DNA from: Paeniglutamicibacter terrestris
Lineage (GTDB): Bacteria > Actinomycetota > Actinomycetes > Actinomycetales > Micrococcaceae
Assembly: GCF_012271785.1 (NCBI RefSeq)
Contig: NZ_JAAWVT010000007.1
Location: 180,123 to 244,122, forward strand
Direction of reading: 5' to 3'
DNA length: 64,000 nt
The notes under the pieces were generated by a model. It saw only the letters and a program-made list of their open reading frames with translations. It made no database searches and was not told the origin of the DNA. Positions 6,708-15,858 of the stretch are shown here, piece by piece. Position numbers and translations under genes: made by a program. Position 1 is the stretch's first letter; every line of letters begins with the position of its first letter.

Positions 6708-9353
6708 ATGCAGAGAATCTCCGGCCCGAACGAAAACCTTTCCCGCGACGCGGCAGCGTGGCGAAAGCAGAACATCAGCGTTCTCGCCTATGAGATCGAG
6801 CTTGATCTCTCCCACGCCCAGGATCCAAGCGTGAAGACCTACCGCTCTAAGACCACCATGCGCCTGCGTGCCCACGGCAGCAGCGAAACATTCCTCGACT
6901 TCATTCATGACTCCATCGAGTCAATTACCCTCAATGGAAAGAGTATTGACCCCGCCACGGCCGTGCACGGATCACGCATTTACCTGCATGATCTCATTCA
7001 GGGTGCCGATGCCCTCAATACGCTCACCATCGACGGACAGGCGTTGTACTCGCGCAGCGGCGAGGGCCTGCACCGCTACGTGGATCCCGCCGACGGGGCC
7101 ACCTACTGCTACACCCAATTTGAGCCGGCGGACGCTCGACGCGTGTACGCCAACTTTGAACAACCGGATCTGAAGGCGGCCTTCACCTTCATCGTGCGTG
7201 CACCACAAGACTGGCACGTGGCCTCCAACCAGTCCCCCGTCCGGGTGGACAACCACGGCGACGGGAGCGCCACCACGCATTTCGCTCCAACGCTGCCCAT
7301 CTCCACCTACATCACCGCGGTACTCGCCGGACCCTACTTCGTGGCCGCCGATACCTACACCTACACCCGGGACGATGGCAGCGAACTGCTCATCCCGCTG
7401 AACGCCACCTGCCGCGCCTCACTCGCCGAACACTTTGACGCGGAACAAATCCTGAAGCTGACCCGCGCCGGGCTGGACTTCTTCCACGAGCTCTTTGACT
7501 ACCCTTACCCCTGGGGCAAGTACGACTCCGCTTTTGTGCCCGAATACAACCTCGGCGCCATGGAAAACCCCGGGTTGGTCACCTTCACGGAGTCCTACGT
7601 GTTCACCTCCCGGGCCACCGAGGCGCAGTACGAGGCCCGCGCCAACACCATCATGCACGAGATGGTACACATGTGGTTCGGGGATCTGGTCACCATGGCC
7701 TGGTGGGATGATCTCTGGCTAAAGGAGTCATTCGCCGACTACATTGGCACGCTGGCCAACGCCGAAGCCACGGAATTTACTACCGCTTGGGTAGCGTTTG
7801 CCAATCGCCGCAAGGCCTGGGCCTACGTGGCGGATCAGCTGCCATCCACGCACCCGATTGTTGCCGACATTACCGATCTTGAGGCTGCCAAACAGAATTT
7901 CGACGGCATCACCTACGCCAAGGGGGCCTCGGTACTCAAACAACTCGCCGCCTATGTGGGGGCCGATGCCTTCCGTGAAGCTGCACGCTCCTACTTCCGC
8001 GCTCACGAATTCGCCAACACCTCATTACGCGACTTCCTCTTGGCCCTCGAAGCAGCATCGGGCCGCGACATGTCTACCTGGGCGGATGCCTGGCTCAAGA
8101 GCGCAGGCGTGCCGCGGCTACACGTCGAGCTGGAAGAAGCGGGTGGAGTCATCACCGCGGCGGCCCTGCACCAATCCGGCACCGACCCGATCACCGGGAC
8201 CCCGATCGCTCACCCACATGTGCTGAATATTGGCGAGTTTAATGTCATCAACGGCGTCCTGCAGCGCACCGAAAGCCATCGGGTGGAGCTGAAATCGGGA
8301 AGTATTGAGCTCCCGTTTTTGCTGGGGCGCCCGCGCGCGGATTTGCTGCTGCCCAACGATGGTGATGACACCTACGCAATGCTCGACTTCGATCCGCGTT
8401 CCCTCGCCACGCTGCTGACGCATCTGGGCTCGCTGGATGATCCGTTGGCTCGCGCCACCGTCTGGGCAGCGCTGTGGAACATGGTCAGGGACGCAACACT
8501 GCCCGCCACGGCGTTTTTGGCGGCGGTGCGTGCCCACGCCGAATCGATCACCGAGGTTGCCGTCCTGGCCCAGCTACTCACCCAGTGCGTCACGGCGATC
8601 ACCCACTACCTGCCGGCCGAACATCGAGCCGCCGAACGTCTTGCGCTCAGTGAAGCTGTCACGACCTGGCTGACGCGCGCGGCTCCGGGCAGCGATGCTC
8701 AGGTGGCCACGGCACGCGCCCTGGCCACGCTGGCTCGCGGTTCGGTGGCCAACGACATTGTTGATGGTTTGCTGTCCGGGGAGCTGAGCTACCCGGGTCT
8801 GGACTTGGATGAACATTTGCGTTGGGCCCTGTGGCAGGCCAAGGCAGCCTCCGGGACTCTTGATGAGGCGGCCTGTGCCCGCCTTGAAGCCGACGCCGCG
8901 GCACACCCGTCGGCTGTCGCCAGCTCGGGTCGGCTCTTGGCTCTTGCCGCCCGACCGGAGGCGAACAGCAAGGCAGCTGCCTTTAATCAGGCGCTCAGTG
9001 GAAATGCGGCCGATGGCTCACCGCTGTCTAACGAAGCGATCTCCGCCATCGCCGCCGGCTTCCAGCTGGGCACTCATGAGTTGCTTGATGGTTACTACGA
9101 TGCCTACTGGTCGGCGCTGGAGGAGATCTGGTCTTCCAGGAGCATCGGCATGGCTACTCGCGTCATTCGAGGGCTTTTCCCCGCCGCCCAGGATCTGGCG
9201 ACCGAGGGGGTTCACCCGGTCATGGAAAAGCTAAATATCTGGCTTGATTCCCATGAGCAGGCACCGCGCGCGCTGCGCCGGATCCTGTTAGAGGAACGCG
9301 ATTACCTCACCCGTTCCTTCGCCGCGCAGCAGCTGGTTGCCGACTCACACTAA
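6708..9353 (+). CDS. pepN: Aminopeptidase N (M1 zinc metallopeptidase)
   Basis: Removes N-terminal amino acids from peptides in the cytoplasm. The 881-residue protein has the exopeptidase signature GAMEN (about residue 283) and the zinc site HEMVH (about residue 317) with the third ligand Glu in WLKESFADY. A C-terminal ERAP1-like helical domain follows, as in full-length actinobacterial PepN. The ATG at 6708 is chosen because the aligned N-terminus (MQRISGPNENLSR) begins there; an in-frame upstream extension exists to 6621 but runs through the terminator region. The gene stands alone between terminators. Confidence 0.93.
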   Translation: MQRISGPNENLSRDAAAWRKQNISVLAYEIELDLSHAQDPSVKTYRSKTTMRLRAHGSSETFLDFIHDSIESITLNGKSIDPATAVHGSRIYLHDLIQGADALNTLTIDGQALYSRSGEGLHRYVDPADGATYCYTQFEPADARRVYANFEQPDLKAAFTFIVRAPQDWHVASNQSPVRVDNHGDGSATTHFAPTLPISTYITAVLAGPYFVAADTYTYTRDDGSELLIPLNATCRASLAEHFDAEQILKLTRAGLDFFHELFDYPYPWGKYDSAFVPEYNLGAMENPGLVTFTESYVFTSRATEAQYEARANTIMHEMVHMWFGDLVTMAWWDDLWLKESFADYIGTLANAEATEFTTAWVAFANRRKAWAYVADQLPSTHPIVADITDLEAAKQNFDGITYAKGASVLKQLAAYVGADAFREAARSYFRAHEFANTSLRDFLLALEAASGRDMSTWADAWLKSAGVPRLHVELEEAGGVITAAALHQSGTDPITGTPIAHPHVLNIGEFNVINGVLQRTESHRVELKSGSIELPFLLGRPRADLLLPNDGDDTYAMLDFDPRSLATLLTHLGSLDDPLARATVWAALWNMVRDATLPATAFLAAVRAHAESITEVAVLAQLLTQCVTAITHYLPAEHRAAERLALSEAVTTWLTRAAPGSDAQVATARALATLARGSVANDIVDGLLSGELSYPGLDLDEHLRWALWQAKAASGTLDEAACARLEADAAAHPSAVASSGRLLALAARPEANSKAAAFNQALSGNAADGSPLSNEAISAIAAGFQLGTHELLDGYYDAYWSALEEIWSSRSIGMATRVIRGLFPAAQDLATEGVHPVMEKLNIWLDSHEQAPRALRRILLEERDYLTRSFAAQQLVADSH

Positions 9354-9422
9354 AGACGGTCCCACGCGGCGGGGCGCCCTTAGTGGGTCCTCCGCCGCGG
9401 CTGATCATTCGTGCGTGCGAGC

Positions 9423-9854
9423 TCAGCGAATGCAGAATTCGTTGCCCTCGGGATCCGCCAAGGTGTACCAAGTAAAGGGGCCCTGCATCGCCTCATGGAG
9501 GAAGCTCGCCCCGCGGTCAAGCAACATGGAACGCACCTCGTCCTTGTCTCCCAGATCCAGATCAAGATGCAGACGATTTTTCACCGTCTTGGGTTCGTGC
9601 ACCAGCTGAAAAAGAATGCGCTGCCGCGGTAGTTTGCCCAGCTGGTCCAGAGGGCAGATCGCTGCCCCAACCTTCCACGCAATTTCACCGTCAAAAATCA
9701 GGGTTTCATCCTCGCTGGCGTGGCCCTCATCAATCATTTTTTGAATGAAATCAGGATCACTGGGCTCCACCGTCCATCCGAGGGTTTCTGCCCACCACAC
9801 CGCCTGCTGGTGGGGATTGGCACTGTCAATAGTGATTTGCAGTTTTGGGTCCAT
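9423..9854 (-). CDS. VOC-family (glyoxalase-like) protein
   Basis: A 143-residue protein with the vicinal-oxygen-chelate fold pattern: an N-terminal ITIDSANPHQQAVWWAETLG segment and a C-terminal YTLADPEGNEFCI strand. Substrate unknown. The ATG at 9854 lies 6 nt after a TAACGT -10 box with TTGTGT 18 nt further up, suggesting a leaderless transcript; a GTG two codons earlier (9860) is less likely. The -10 box overlaps the stop codon of the frameshifted ORF upstream. Confidence 0.85.
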   Translation of the reverse strand: MDPKLQITIDSANPHQQAVWWAETLGWTVEPSDPDFIQKMIDEGHASEDETLIFDGEIAWKVGAAICPLDQLGKLPRQRILFQLVHEPKTVKNRLHLDLDLGDKDEVRSMLLDRGASFLHEAMQGPFTWYTLADPEGNEFCIR

Positions 9855-9863
9855 GGCCACACG

Positions 9864-10066
9864 TTATGCCGCGATGCACCCCGTACACAAGGGAATCGGC
9901 GCAATACGGGAACCGTCCTCGATTTCCAGCTGATCTAACAGATACACCGCGACCGGCCACGGCACGGCCCAGCGGCCTTCGAGGAACAAACCGATGAACC
10001 GGCGCTGCAGAGCTCCAGGACCCGCCCCTCATCGTCGAGGACGAAACGCTCCCACTCGTGCCGCAT
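9864..10066 (-). pseudogene. Small gene broken by a 2-bp frameshift
   Basis: The ATG at 10066 follows a GAGGAA ribosome-binding site and reads MRHEWERFVLDDEGRVLEL. A second frame then gives RRFIGLFLEGRWAVPW and ends LCTGCIAA with TAA at 9866-9864. Removing one CT from a CTCT in the joining stretch (about 10005-10010) would restore a single reading frame of about 66 codons. The family is not recognised. It is either a recent pseudogene or a sequencing error. Confidence 0.5.
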
Positions 10067-10712
10067 CGGTTCCTCGGCCTAGCATCCAAAGGCTTCACCT
10101 GCTTTTCAGTCGGAGATCTTACGGACCTGAAGTGACAATAGCTGCGCCGCTGGTGATCCGAGTCCTTCCTCCTCAAATCTGGACAAAACTCCGCGGATCC
10201 CGGATCACCAGTTCTAAACGAACTTGATCATGTGCTTCGCCCCAACGGCCATCTCGCAGATCCCTTCAACCGGTGACGGCCAACCCACGCACGCATCGCG
10301 ACTGCGCAACGCGGCCGAAAATGGCCACCAGTAAGTCCAAGGAAATGCCGGCAGTCAACGAACCCTGAGAAAACCCGCAATCCTGAGCCATAGCCCATCT
10401 TCCGCGCAATTTTACGGGTGCCGAAACTGCAGAACCGGGACATGGGATTAACAAACATCCATCTTCTGCCGGAACGATGTGTCCAGTCAAGATGGCAAGT
10501 ACACGACTCTTGGCGGTTTTTCTTGGAATGTCGAGAGCTGGACGACTTCGAAAACCGACCCCTAACCTAAACGTGCAAGTTTCCAGTGTTCTCCACGAAC
10601 ATGGATCCGGTTACCAATTGGCGGTCCGTGCATGACCCAAAACTGATCCTGCCTCATGGGTTGACGCAACGTGGACGCGACGGCCGTTGAATAACTATTT
10701 CAGGAGGGAATC
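10067..10712. other. Stretch with no recognisable gene
   Basis: About 640 bp with only short ORFs of poor codon character on both strands and no family that I recognise. The only clear element is the AGGAGGGA ribosome-binding site of the next gene at its right end. Given the decayed genes on both sides, this is probably degraded sequence. Confidence 0.4.
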
Positions 10713-10991
10713 ATGAACGTCTTGTACCCGGACGCCGATGGATCAGTACCCCAGCCGCTTCGCATACGCCTTGATGGAAAATCCGAGCCAATTCTCCTTC
10801 CCCCGCGCTCGCGGCCTTCATGCGATGTCTGCCAAACGGATGAATACTTGGTGTTCGAGAAAGTCGCCCCCGTCTGCGACCCCGGAACTTCCCGTCCCGT
10901 TGCGTGGGACGTCGACTGCTGGTGCGGAAAGTGCGAATCATTTTACGGCTTTCGGGCACCCGCAGATTCCCATGGCCAGCACATGGTGTAA
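10713..10991 (+). CDS. Small protein with paired CxxC-type motifs
   Basis: A 92-residue protein with a strong AGGAGGGA site 4 nt before its ATG. CDVC (about residue 37) and CWCGKC (about residue 70) suggest a single zinc site. I do not recognise the family. It precedes the GCS2-type ligase by 86 bp on the same strand and may be cotranscribed with it. Confidence 0.7.
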   Translation: MNVLYPDADGSVPQPLRIRLDGKSEPILLPPRSRPSCDVCQTDEYLVFEKVAPVCDPGTSRPVAWDVDCWCGKCESFYGFRAPADSHGQHMV

Positions 10992-11077
10992 CCCAACTCC
11001 CCGGAGTGCTTCTTGCACCCCGGTGAATCCATAGATCAGCGGATCATCTCGATAACGGAAAGACGTGGAGGCGACTC

Positions 11078-12160
11078 ATGCGTAGTTTTGGTGTGGAGGA
11101 AGAATTCTTTCTGCTAGATAGTTTTACTGGCCTGCCGACGGCACCAACCGCTTCGACCCGGGCCGAGCTACTCTCGCTGACTGTCGAGGGCAGCACCACC
11201 GAGGGCGAGTTTCTCGCCTGCCAGATCGAAAGCAACAGCCCCGTCCTGAAAACTGGAAAGGACGCTTTTCACACGGTTCAGGCCTACCGCAGCGCGCTTT
11301 CCCTGCTCGCTCGGGACGCGGGACTCATGGCGGTGGCGCTGGGTACACCGCCTTTGATCTCCGGCACACCGGCAGTGATCAGTCCTTCGGCCAGGTATCG
11401 AACCATCAATGACTTCTGCGGGAGAATCACCGCCGAGCATTACCTCTCGGGACTGCATATTCATGTGGGCGTCGAGGATCCCACGGCCGCAGTCACTGCT
11501 CTGAATGAAGTACGCCGCTGGCTTCCCCTACTGACAGCGATTGGCTCCAATTCGCCGTATTGGAAGGGAGCCGATTCAGGGTTCGCGTCCTGGCGCAGCA
11601 TCCACTACCGCCGCTGGTCGGTGCAGGGCATCCCTCCGCGCTTCCTTGACGCCACGGACTACGAGCGGAGGATACAGCTCATGATGGATGCCGACGCGGT
11701 ACTGGATTCGGGCCATGTTAGCTGGGCTGCACGACTCTCCACCCGCTATCCCACCCTGGAAATCCGCGCGGCAGACTCCCAGATGAACGCATCAAACACC
11801 GTCCTGCTCGCCTTGATCGCCAGATCCTTGATCGATGCGAGCCTCAACGGTGCCGCCACCGGCTTCGACCCCCTCCCAGAAGCCCTAGATTTGGCGCAAT
11901 GGCAGGCAGCAAAATTCGGATTACGTGGAAACCACATCAATCCCGTCAATGGGAAGAGTGCCTCCGCCGCACAGATGCTGTCATCGATGATGGATTTCAT
12001 TCTCCCGGCGCTCAGGAAAAACGGCGATGACCAGTACGTGATCGCAGGACTCGCCCGCATCATGGAACAAGGCACCGGTGCGGGGCTGCAGCGGCAGCAC
12101 TTCCATGACGGCGGATTCAAGGCAGTACTGACCCGGGCTCAGGAGCTCATCACCGATTAG
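11078..12160 (+). CDS. YbdK-type glutamate-cysteine ligase-like carboxylate-amine ligase
   Basis: A member of the GCS2 family (ATP-dependent carboxylate-amine ligases). The 360-residue protein begins with the family hallmark FGVEEEFFLLD, followed by HIHVGVED and EIRAADSQMN in the expected order. The family catalyses weak gamma-glutamyl-cysteine synthesis in E. coli YbdK; the real substrate is usually unknown. A GGAGG site precedes the ATG by 7 nt. Immediately downstream lies the decayed Tn3 remnant. Confidence 0.88.
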   Translation: MRSFGVEEEFFLLDSFTGLPTAPTASTRAELLSLTVEGSTTEGEFLACQIESNSPVLKTGKDAFHTVQAYRSALSLLARDAGLMAVALGTPPLISGTPAVISPSARYRTINDFCGRITAEHYLSGLHIHVGVEDPTAAVTALNEVRRWLPLLTAIGSNSPYWKGADSGFASWRSIHYRRWSVQGIPPRFLDATDYERRIQLMMDADAVLDSGHVSWAARLSTRYPTLEIRAADSQMNASNTVLLALIARSLIDASLNGAATGFDPLPEALDLAQWQAAKFGLRGNHINPVNGKSASAAQMLSSMMDFILPALRKNGDDQYVIAGLARIMEQGTGAGLQRQHFHDGGFKAVLTRAQELITD

Positions 12161-12217
12161 TATCCGAGGGACCCACCCAGAGCAGTGTGCGGCGACCCAC
12201 CAGAAAGCCTCCTGATG

Positions 12218-12640
12218 CGATGCTGCAGGAGCTGGGCACAATGGGAGCGAACTCTCTTTCAACTGCACTGGCTCCAAGTTCCCAATCTGCGCAGCAATGT
12301 GTCAGCCGAGCTGAACGAGGGAGAAGCTTAAAAAATCATTGCTCGAGCTATTTTCTTCAATCGCCTTGGAGAGATCCGTGACCGGTCTGTCGAACAGCAG
12401 TGCTACCGGGCTTCAGCACGAAATTGCCTCCCCGCGGCCATCCTTTTCTGGAACATGTTCTAAGGAGAGCGCACCATCACCACCTTGAATCTGGAGGGCA
12501 CCACTACAGACCACTAACTGCTAGGGTTCCTCTCACCCCTGGGACGAGAACGCGTCAACCTCACCAGCGGTTACACCGGACGGCGCACTAACCACATCAC
12601 TGCCGGCAAGGACAGACCACGACGGCAGCCGAGAAAACCG
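12218..12640 (+). pseudogene. Remnant of a Tn3-family transposase C-terminus
   Basis: One frame (in-frame with 12254) gives, in order, LFQLHWLQVPNLRS, AELNEGEA, stop, [32 protein letters not shown], stop, then LLGFLSPLGRERVNLTSGY and a final GKDRPRR. These match, block by block, the conserved end of Tn3 TnpA (LNKGEA, ARAIFF, GEIRDR, YRASxLN, WNT, LSPLGWEHINLTGDY, GKFRPLR). There are in-frame TAA stops at 12329, 12461 and 12515 and a frameshift near 12245. It is dead. The match is from memory of the family, not from an alignment. Confidence 0.8.
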
Positions 12641-12887
12641 AATCGCTGGAGGTTGCACTTTTTCACAAGCCGCCCTAGTAGGCTCCCTGCCGCGAGGTGA
12701 ATACGACATGGGGTCCTAACCGGCAGTGCGTTTAAGATTGCGACTTAACCCTGCAGAATTAGCGCTAGTTGGAGTTAAGACCACACTCGATGACTTTTTG
12801 GGTCATTCCTAGCGGAGGGTCTTGGCTGACGGCCTGGCTGTTTCTAACCTGCAGGTACTGTGAGCGGTCAGCTATCTGTCAAAGGAG

Positions 12888-13250
12888 CGGAAGTGGCTTC
12901 AGCTGGAGAAACGGCAGAGCTTTGCCCGCATCGAGGACACCGTTATCGAAGGCAGCATGGACCGATTAATCCGTAACCTCGATGACCCGCGGTCGCGGGT
13001 TCTGACACTTACTGGCCTGGGGATGCGCATGGAGTTCATGAAGGAAAACCACATAAATGATAGCGACGACTCGCCCGAGCTAAATTCATGCTCAACACCA
13101 ATGTGAGGGCGCGAACCTGACCGGAAAGCGGGGCTCCGACCAGGGTCGCGAGTGAGACTGCTCGATCGAGCGAATCGCAGAACCTGGTCGCCGCGGCGAT
13201 ACGGGAGAGCTGCATGTAGCCTCCCCGGCGAATACTGCACCAACCGCAAA
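12888..13250 (+). pseudogene. Remnant of a Tn3-type resolvase (serine recombinase)
   Basis: The frame in phase with 12957 reads SMDRLIRNLDDPRSRVLTL, then GMRMEFMKEN and DDSPE, matching the DRLARNLDDLRRxVxxLTxxGVxxEFVKE and DSPMA blocks of TnpR resolvases. A one-base shift continues with AKFMLNT (for the family's AxLMLxTMGAF), and a further segment IERIAEPGRRGDTGE resembles the C-terminal ERIAELRRRVAAGE helix. Stops and frameshifts show it is inactive. The catalytic N-terminal serine region is not visible. Confidence 0.75.
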
Positions 13251-13419
13251 CCGGGTACCAAGTCATCGGCCAAGGTGCCTACTCGACAAACGTGTCGGCT
13301 CACGACACCCTCAGCTGTGCACGACCTTCAACGACAGCATCAACGTGACCGAAAGAAAGAAAACCGGCACGGTCATTCACCAGCAAGATGCTGTTGAGGC
13401 AATCTTGAAAATGGCGAAG

Positions 13420-13815
13420 TTAACCGTCTGGATTACTACAGGTGTTCCCATTCGAGCTGGCACCGGTAATAATTCCATACACGTACGGGACCAACGAATG
13501 ATCGCCAGGCGACAAGCACAGCAACGTGCTACCCCCGCCCAGACCCGGAGGAGCACCAGGGGCGATGATGGAGGTCACATGGACCCAAACATTTTCTCCC
13601 GTGGTGCTGCAATGGTTATATTGCGCCAAGATACCGCTCATGTAGAACCCGCAGGTGGTGTTGGCTGCGGCTTCAGCTGGCGCGGCACTGACCTCTGAAA
13701 CGGCGCTTGCTTGAGCCGGTGCGACGCCAAGACCGACCGGAATTAAGAGAGCCAAAGCTCCAATTAAGCCGAGGGTTTTTCTACGTGATGGGCGCTCCGT
13801 GAATAATGACTTCAT
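13420..13815 (-). CDS. Secreted small protein, DUF6355-like
   Basis: A 131-residue protein with a clear signal peptide: positive N-terminus (RPSRRK), hydrophobic core and an APAQASA cleavage region near residue 36. The mature part contains CGFYMSGILAQYNHC and two further Cys (LLCLSPGDHS and NTCSN), so probably two disulfides. The CGFY...YNHC pattern recalls the DUF6355 family of secreted actinobacterial proteins. A GAGAGGAAA site precedes the ATG. Function unknown. Confidence 0.7.
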   Translation of the reverse strand: MKSLFTERPSRRKTLGLIGALALLIPVGLGVAPAQASAVSEVSAAPAEAAANTTCGFYMSGILAQYNHCSTTGENVWVHVTSIIAPGAPPGLGGGSTLLCLSPGDHSLVPYVYGIITGASSNGNTCSNPDG

Positions 13816-14324
13816 GCTCGTTTCCTCTCGTTGAGAAGCTGACGTGTCGTGTTATCAATATGTTTTCAACGTATCAGGTTTGAACTTCATCTGGATCACG
13901 AAGATGCAGAAGGCAGTCATCGCAGCAGTCGCGAGGCCGTGTCCCAAAATTCTGAGATGCTGGCGCAACCGTCCATCAGACATCGGTCCGGATGGGCATT
14001 TCAGACCGTCCAGTCAGCGGCCCTGACGACCGGTGGACCCGCGGTTGGCGCCTAGCGAGTGGTCGGTGTCCCGGGCTGCGGTTCATCTGGGGGCTACGAC
14101 TCTTCACTCCTTGGTACCGCAACGACCAATGGCCTCTGACGGATCAGGCGTTTGGGCGTTGAACGGCCGATCACGGGTTGTTTTTCATGTCTCAGGGTCT
14201 CTAGGAGCTCGCCACACGCGGCTTTGAGGCCTCGGCTGTTGAACCTCCTTGCTCGGTCTAAGCTGAGTTAATGAGTTGGCGCGAGCGGGCAACACCGCTT
14301 GGTCAACATCTCAAGGAGAGCGTC
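13816..14324. other. Intergenic stretch without a recognisable gene
   Basis: About 500 bp between the divergent secreted-protein gene and the DHFR-like gene. Short ORFs show no family resemblance. It must hold the promoters of both flanking genes; no sharp -35/-10 pair stands out. An AAGGAG site for the next gene is at its right end. Confidence 0.4.
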
Positions 14325-14978
14325 ATGTCACGGTTACGGGTCCACAATTTCAGTGTTTCGATCGACGGCTTCGGCGCTGGCCTCAACCAGAGCCTTGAAA
14401 TTCCACTCGGAGTTGGCGGCGAAGATCTGCACCGGTGGATTTTTGCCACCGAATTCTGGCACGCACGCACCGAGGAACACGGTGGTAGCCGTGGGGTTGA
14501 TAATGCCTGGCTACAGGCAGGTGAGGTGGGCATCGGCGCCACCATCATGGGCCGGAACATGTTTGGGCCCATCCGAGGTCCGTGGGACGCCGATGAAAAA
14601 GCGGCGAGCTGGCGCGGCTGGTGGGGCGAGAACCCACCGTTTGGTCACGACGTTTTTGTCCTGACCCATCATGCGCGCGATCCCTTAGTCATGGAGGGAG
14701 GCACCACCTTCCACTTCGTCACCGCTGGTCTGGAAACCGCCCTTGAATTGGCCCAAAGCGCCGCCCACGGGCAGGACGTCCGTTTGGGTGGTGGTGTTGC
14801 CACCATTCGCGAGGCAGTTTCCACCGGGCTGGTGGACGAGCTGCATCTTGCGCGGGTTCCCATTCTGTTAGGAGCTGGGGAGTCCCTAGCCATGGACAAC
14901 TTAGTCGGTGCTGGCTACCGAGTGGATTCAACCGAACTGGGCGAAGGCGCCATGCATGTTCGTTTGGTTCGTGTCTGA
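14325..14978 (+). CDS. Dihydrofolate reductase-family protein (RibD C-terminal type)
   Basis: A 217-residue protein of the DHFR/RibD-C fold: VHNFSVSIDGFGAG at the N-terminus, GATIMGRNMFG, FVLTHHARDP, VRLGGGVATI and ELHLARVPILLGAGE in the canonical order. These proteins are NAD(P)H-dependent reductases of unknown substrate and are not FolA. The ATG at 14325 follows AAGGAG; a longer reading from 14271 lacks such a site. Confidence 0.88.
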   Translation: MSRLRVHNFSVSIDGFGAGLNQSLEIPLGVGGEDLHRWIFATEFWHARTEEHGGSRGVDNAWLQAGEVGIGATIMGRNMFGPIRGPWDADEKAASWRGWWGENPPFGHDVFVLTHHARDPLVMEGGTTFHFVTAGLETALELAQSAAHGQDVRLGGGVATIREAVSTGLVDELHLARVPILLGAGESLAMDNLVGAGYRVDSTELGEGAMHVRLVRV

Positions 14979-15081
14979 GCGGTGCGAATCAGCGCTAGGA
15001 TCCCTGAACCCGCGGCGCAGACGCAGCCCCTGAGCGCATGTAGCCTCCAGCTACCGCGTAGCTGATGGTACTTTGGTGTCC

Positions 15082-15813
15082 ATGGAGCTGGAGAACATTG
15101 TTTTTGATGCGCTTGACCCGCGACTACTCGGCATGTTTTGGCAGGACCTGCTCGGCTGTACACAGCTGAGCGATAGTGCGGAGGGATTCGAAACCAGACT
15201 CGGTGTTGCCAGTGGGCCCACGCTGGACCTATGTTTTCAACCCGTTGGGCACCCCCCGGCCGAGCACCAAAGGCTTCGACTTCGACTTAACGGCGGTTCC
15301 ATCCCAGAACGAGTCATGACCACCGCCCTGGACCTCGGCGCCTCGCACCCGGTTAACGGGCAGAGCATCGAGCCGGGGCTGGACCTGAGCGATCCGCAAG
15401 GAAATGCCTTCAGCATCAACGAAGGATCACCCGATCAGCACACCAGCGGAGCGGTCGCCGCCATCACTATCGAGTCGGCCTCCCCCGCCCGAGATGTAGA
15501 ATTCTGGGCCTGGCTCAGCGGATGGGACCAGGTGAAATCCGAGACGTCACCGACATTGCTGCATCCATCGGGGCGCGGGCCCCGTATGGAATTCATCAAG
15601 CAGCGGTCACCCAAGACGGCATCAAAAAACCGGATACACCTTGACGTGCGACTCTCACGCGGCGATGACCCCGACCGGGTGGCCGCGGACATCACCACGC
15701 GCGGCGGGGTGGAAATACACCCGGACTGGGGCACACTTCCTTGGCGCGTTTATCAGGATCCCTCGGGCAACGAATTTTGTGTGTTGCCAGCGCACTCACG
15801 GAGCAACGATTAA
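15082..15813 (+). CDS. Two-domain VOC-family protein
   Basis: A 243-residue protein with two tandem glyoxalase/VOC modules. Module 1 (about 1-112) ends LSDPQGNAFSI, and module 2 (about 120-243) ends YQDPSGNEFCVLP. The substrate is unknown. The ATG at 15082 lies 7 nt after a TACTTT box with no Shine-Dalgarno sequence, so leaderless translation is likely; the upstream TTG and GTG codons in frame are less probable starts. Confidence 0.85.
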   Translation: MELENIVFDALDPRLLGMFWQDLLGCTQLSDSAEGFETRLGVASGPTLDLCFQPVGHPPAEHQRLRLRLNGGSIPERVMTTALDLGASHPVNGQSIEPGLDLSDPQGNAFSINEGSPDQHTSGAVAAITIESASPARDVEFWAWLSGWDQVKSETSPTLLHPSGRGPRMEFIKQRSPKTASKNRIHLDVRLSRGDDPDRVAADITTRGGVEIHPDWGTLPWRVYQDPSGNEFCVLPAHSRSND

Positions 15814-15858
15814 GCGGAAGCTAACCTGTTCCTGACCTGAGGGAGGCGTCGGCCCGGA

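Larger units (their letters stand above)
12218..13250 (+). mobile_element. Decayed Tn3-family transposon fragment
   Basis: The transposase and resolvase remnants lie on the same strand 250 bp apart and together mark a degraded Tn3-family element inserted after the GCS2-type ligase. Intact terminal inverted repeats and a target-site duplication were not found. Confidence 0.65.

Noticed and set aside
10228..10458. A 76-codon minus-strand ORF
   Set aside because: No ribosome-binding site, odd composition and no family; treated as non-coding.
12710..12736. A possible Tn3 terminal repeat (GGGG...TTTAAG)
   Set aside because: The orientation is wrong for the right end of the transposase remnant and no partner repeat was found.
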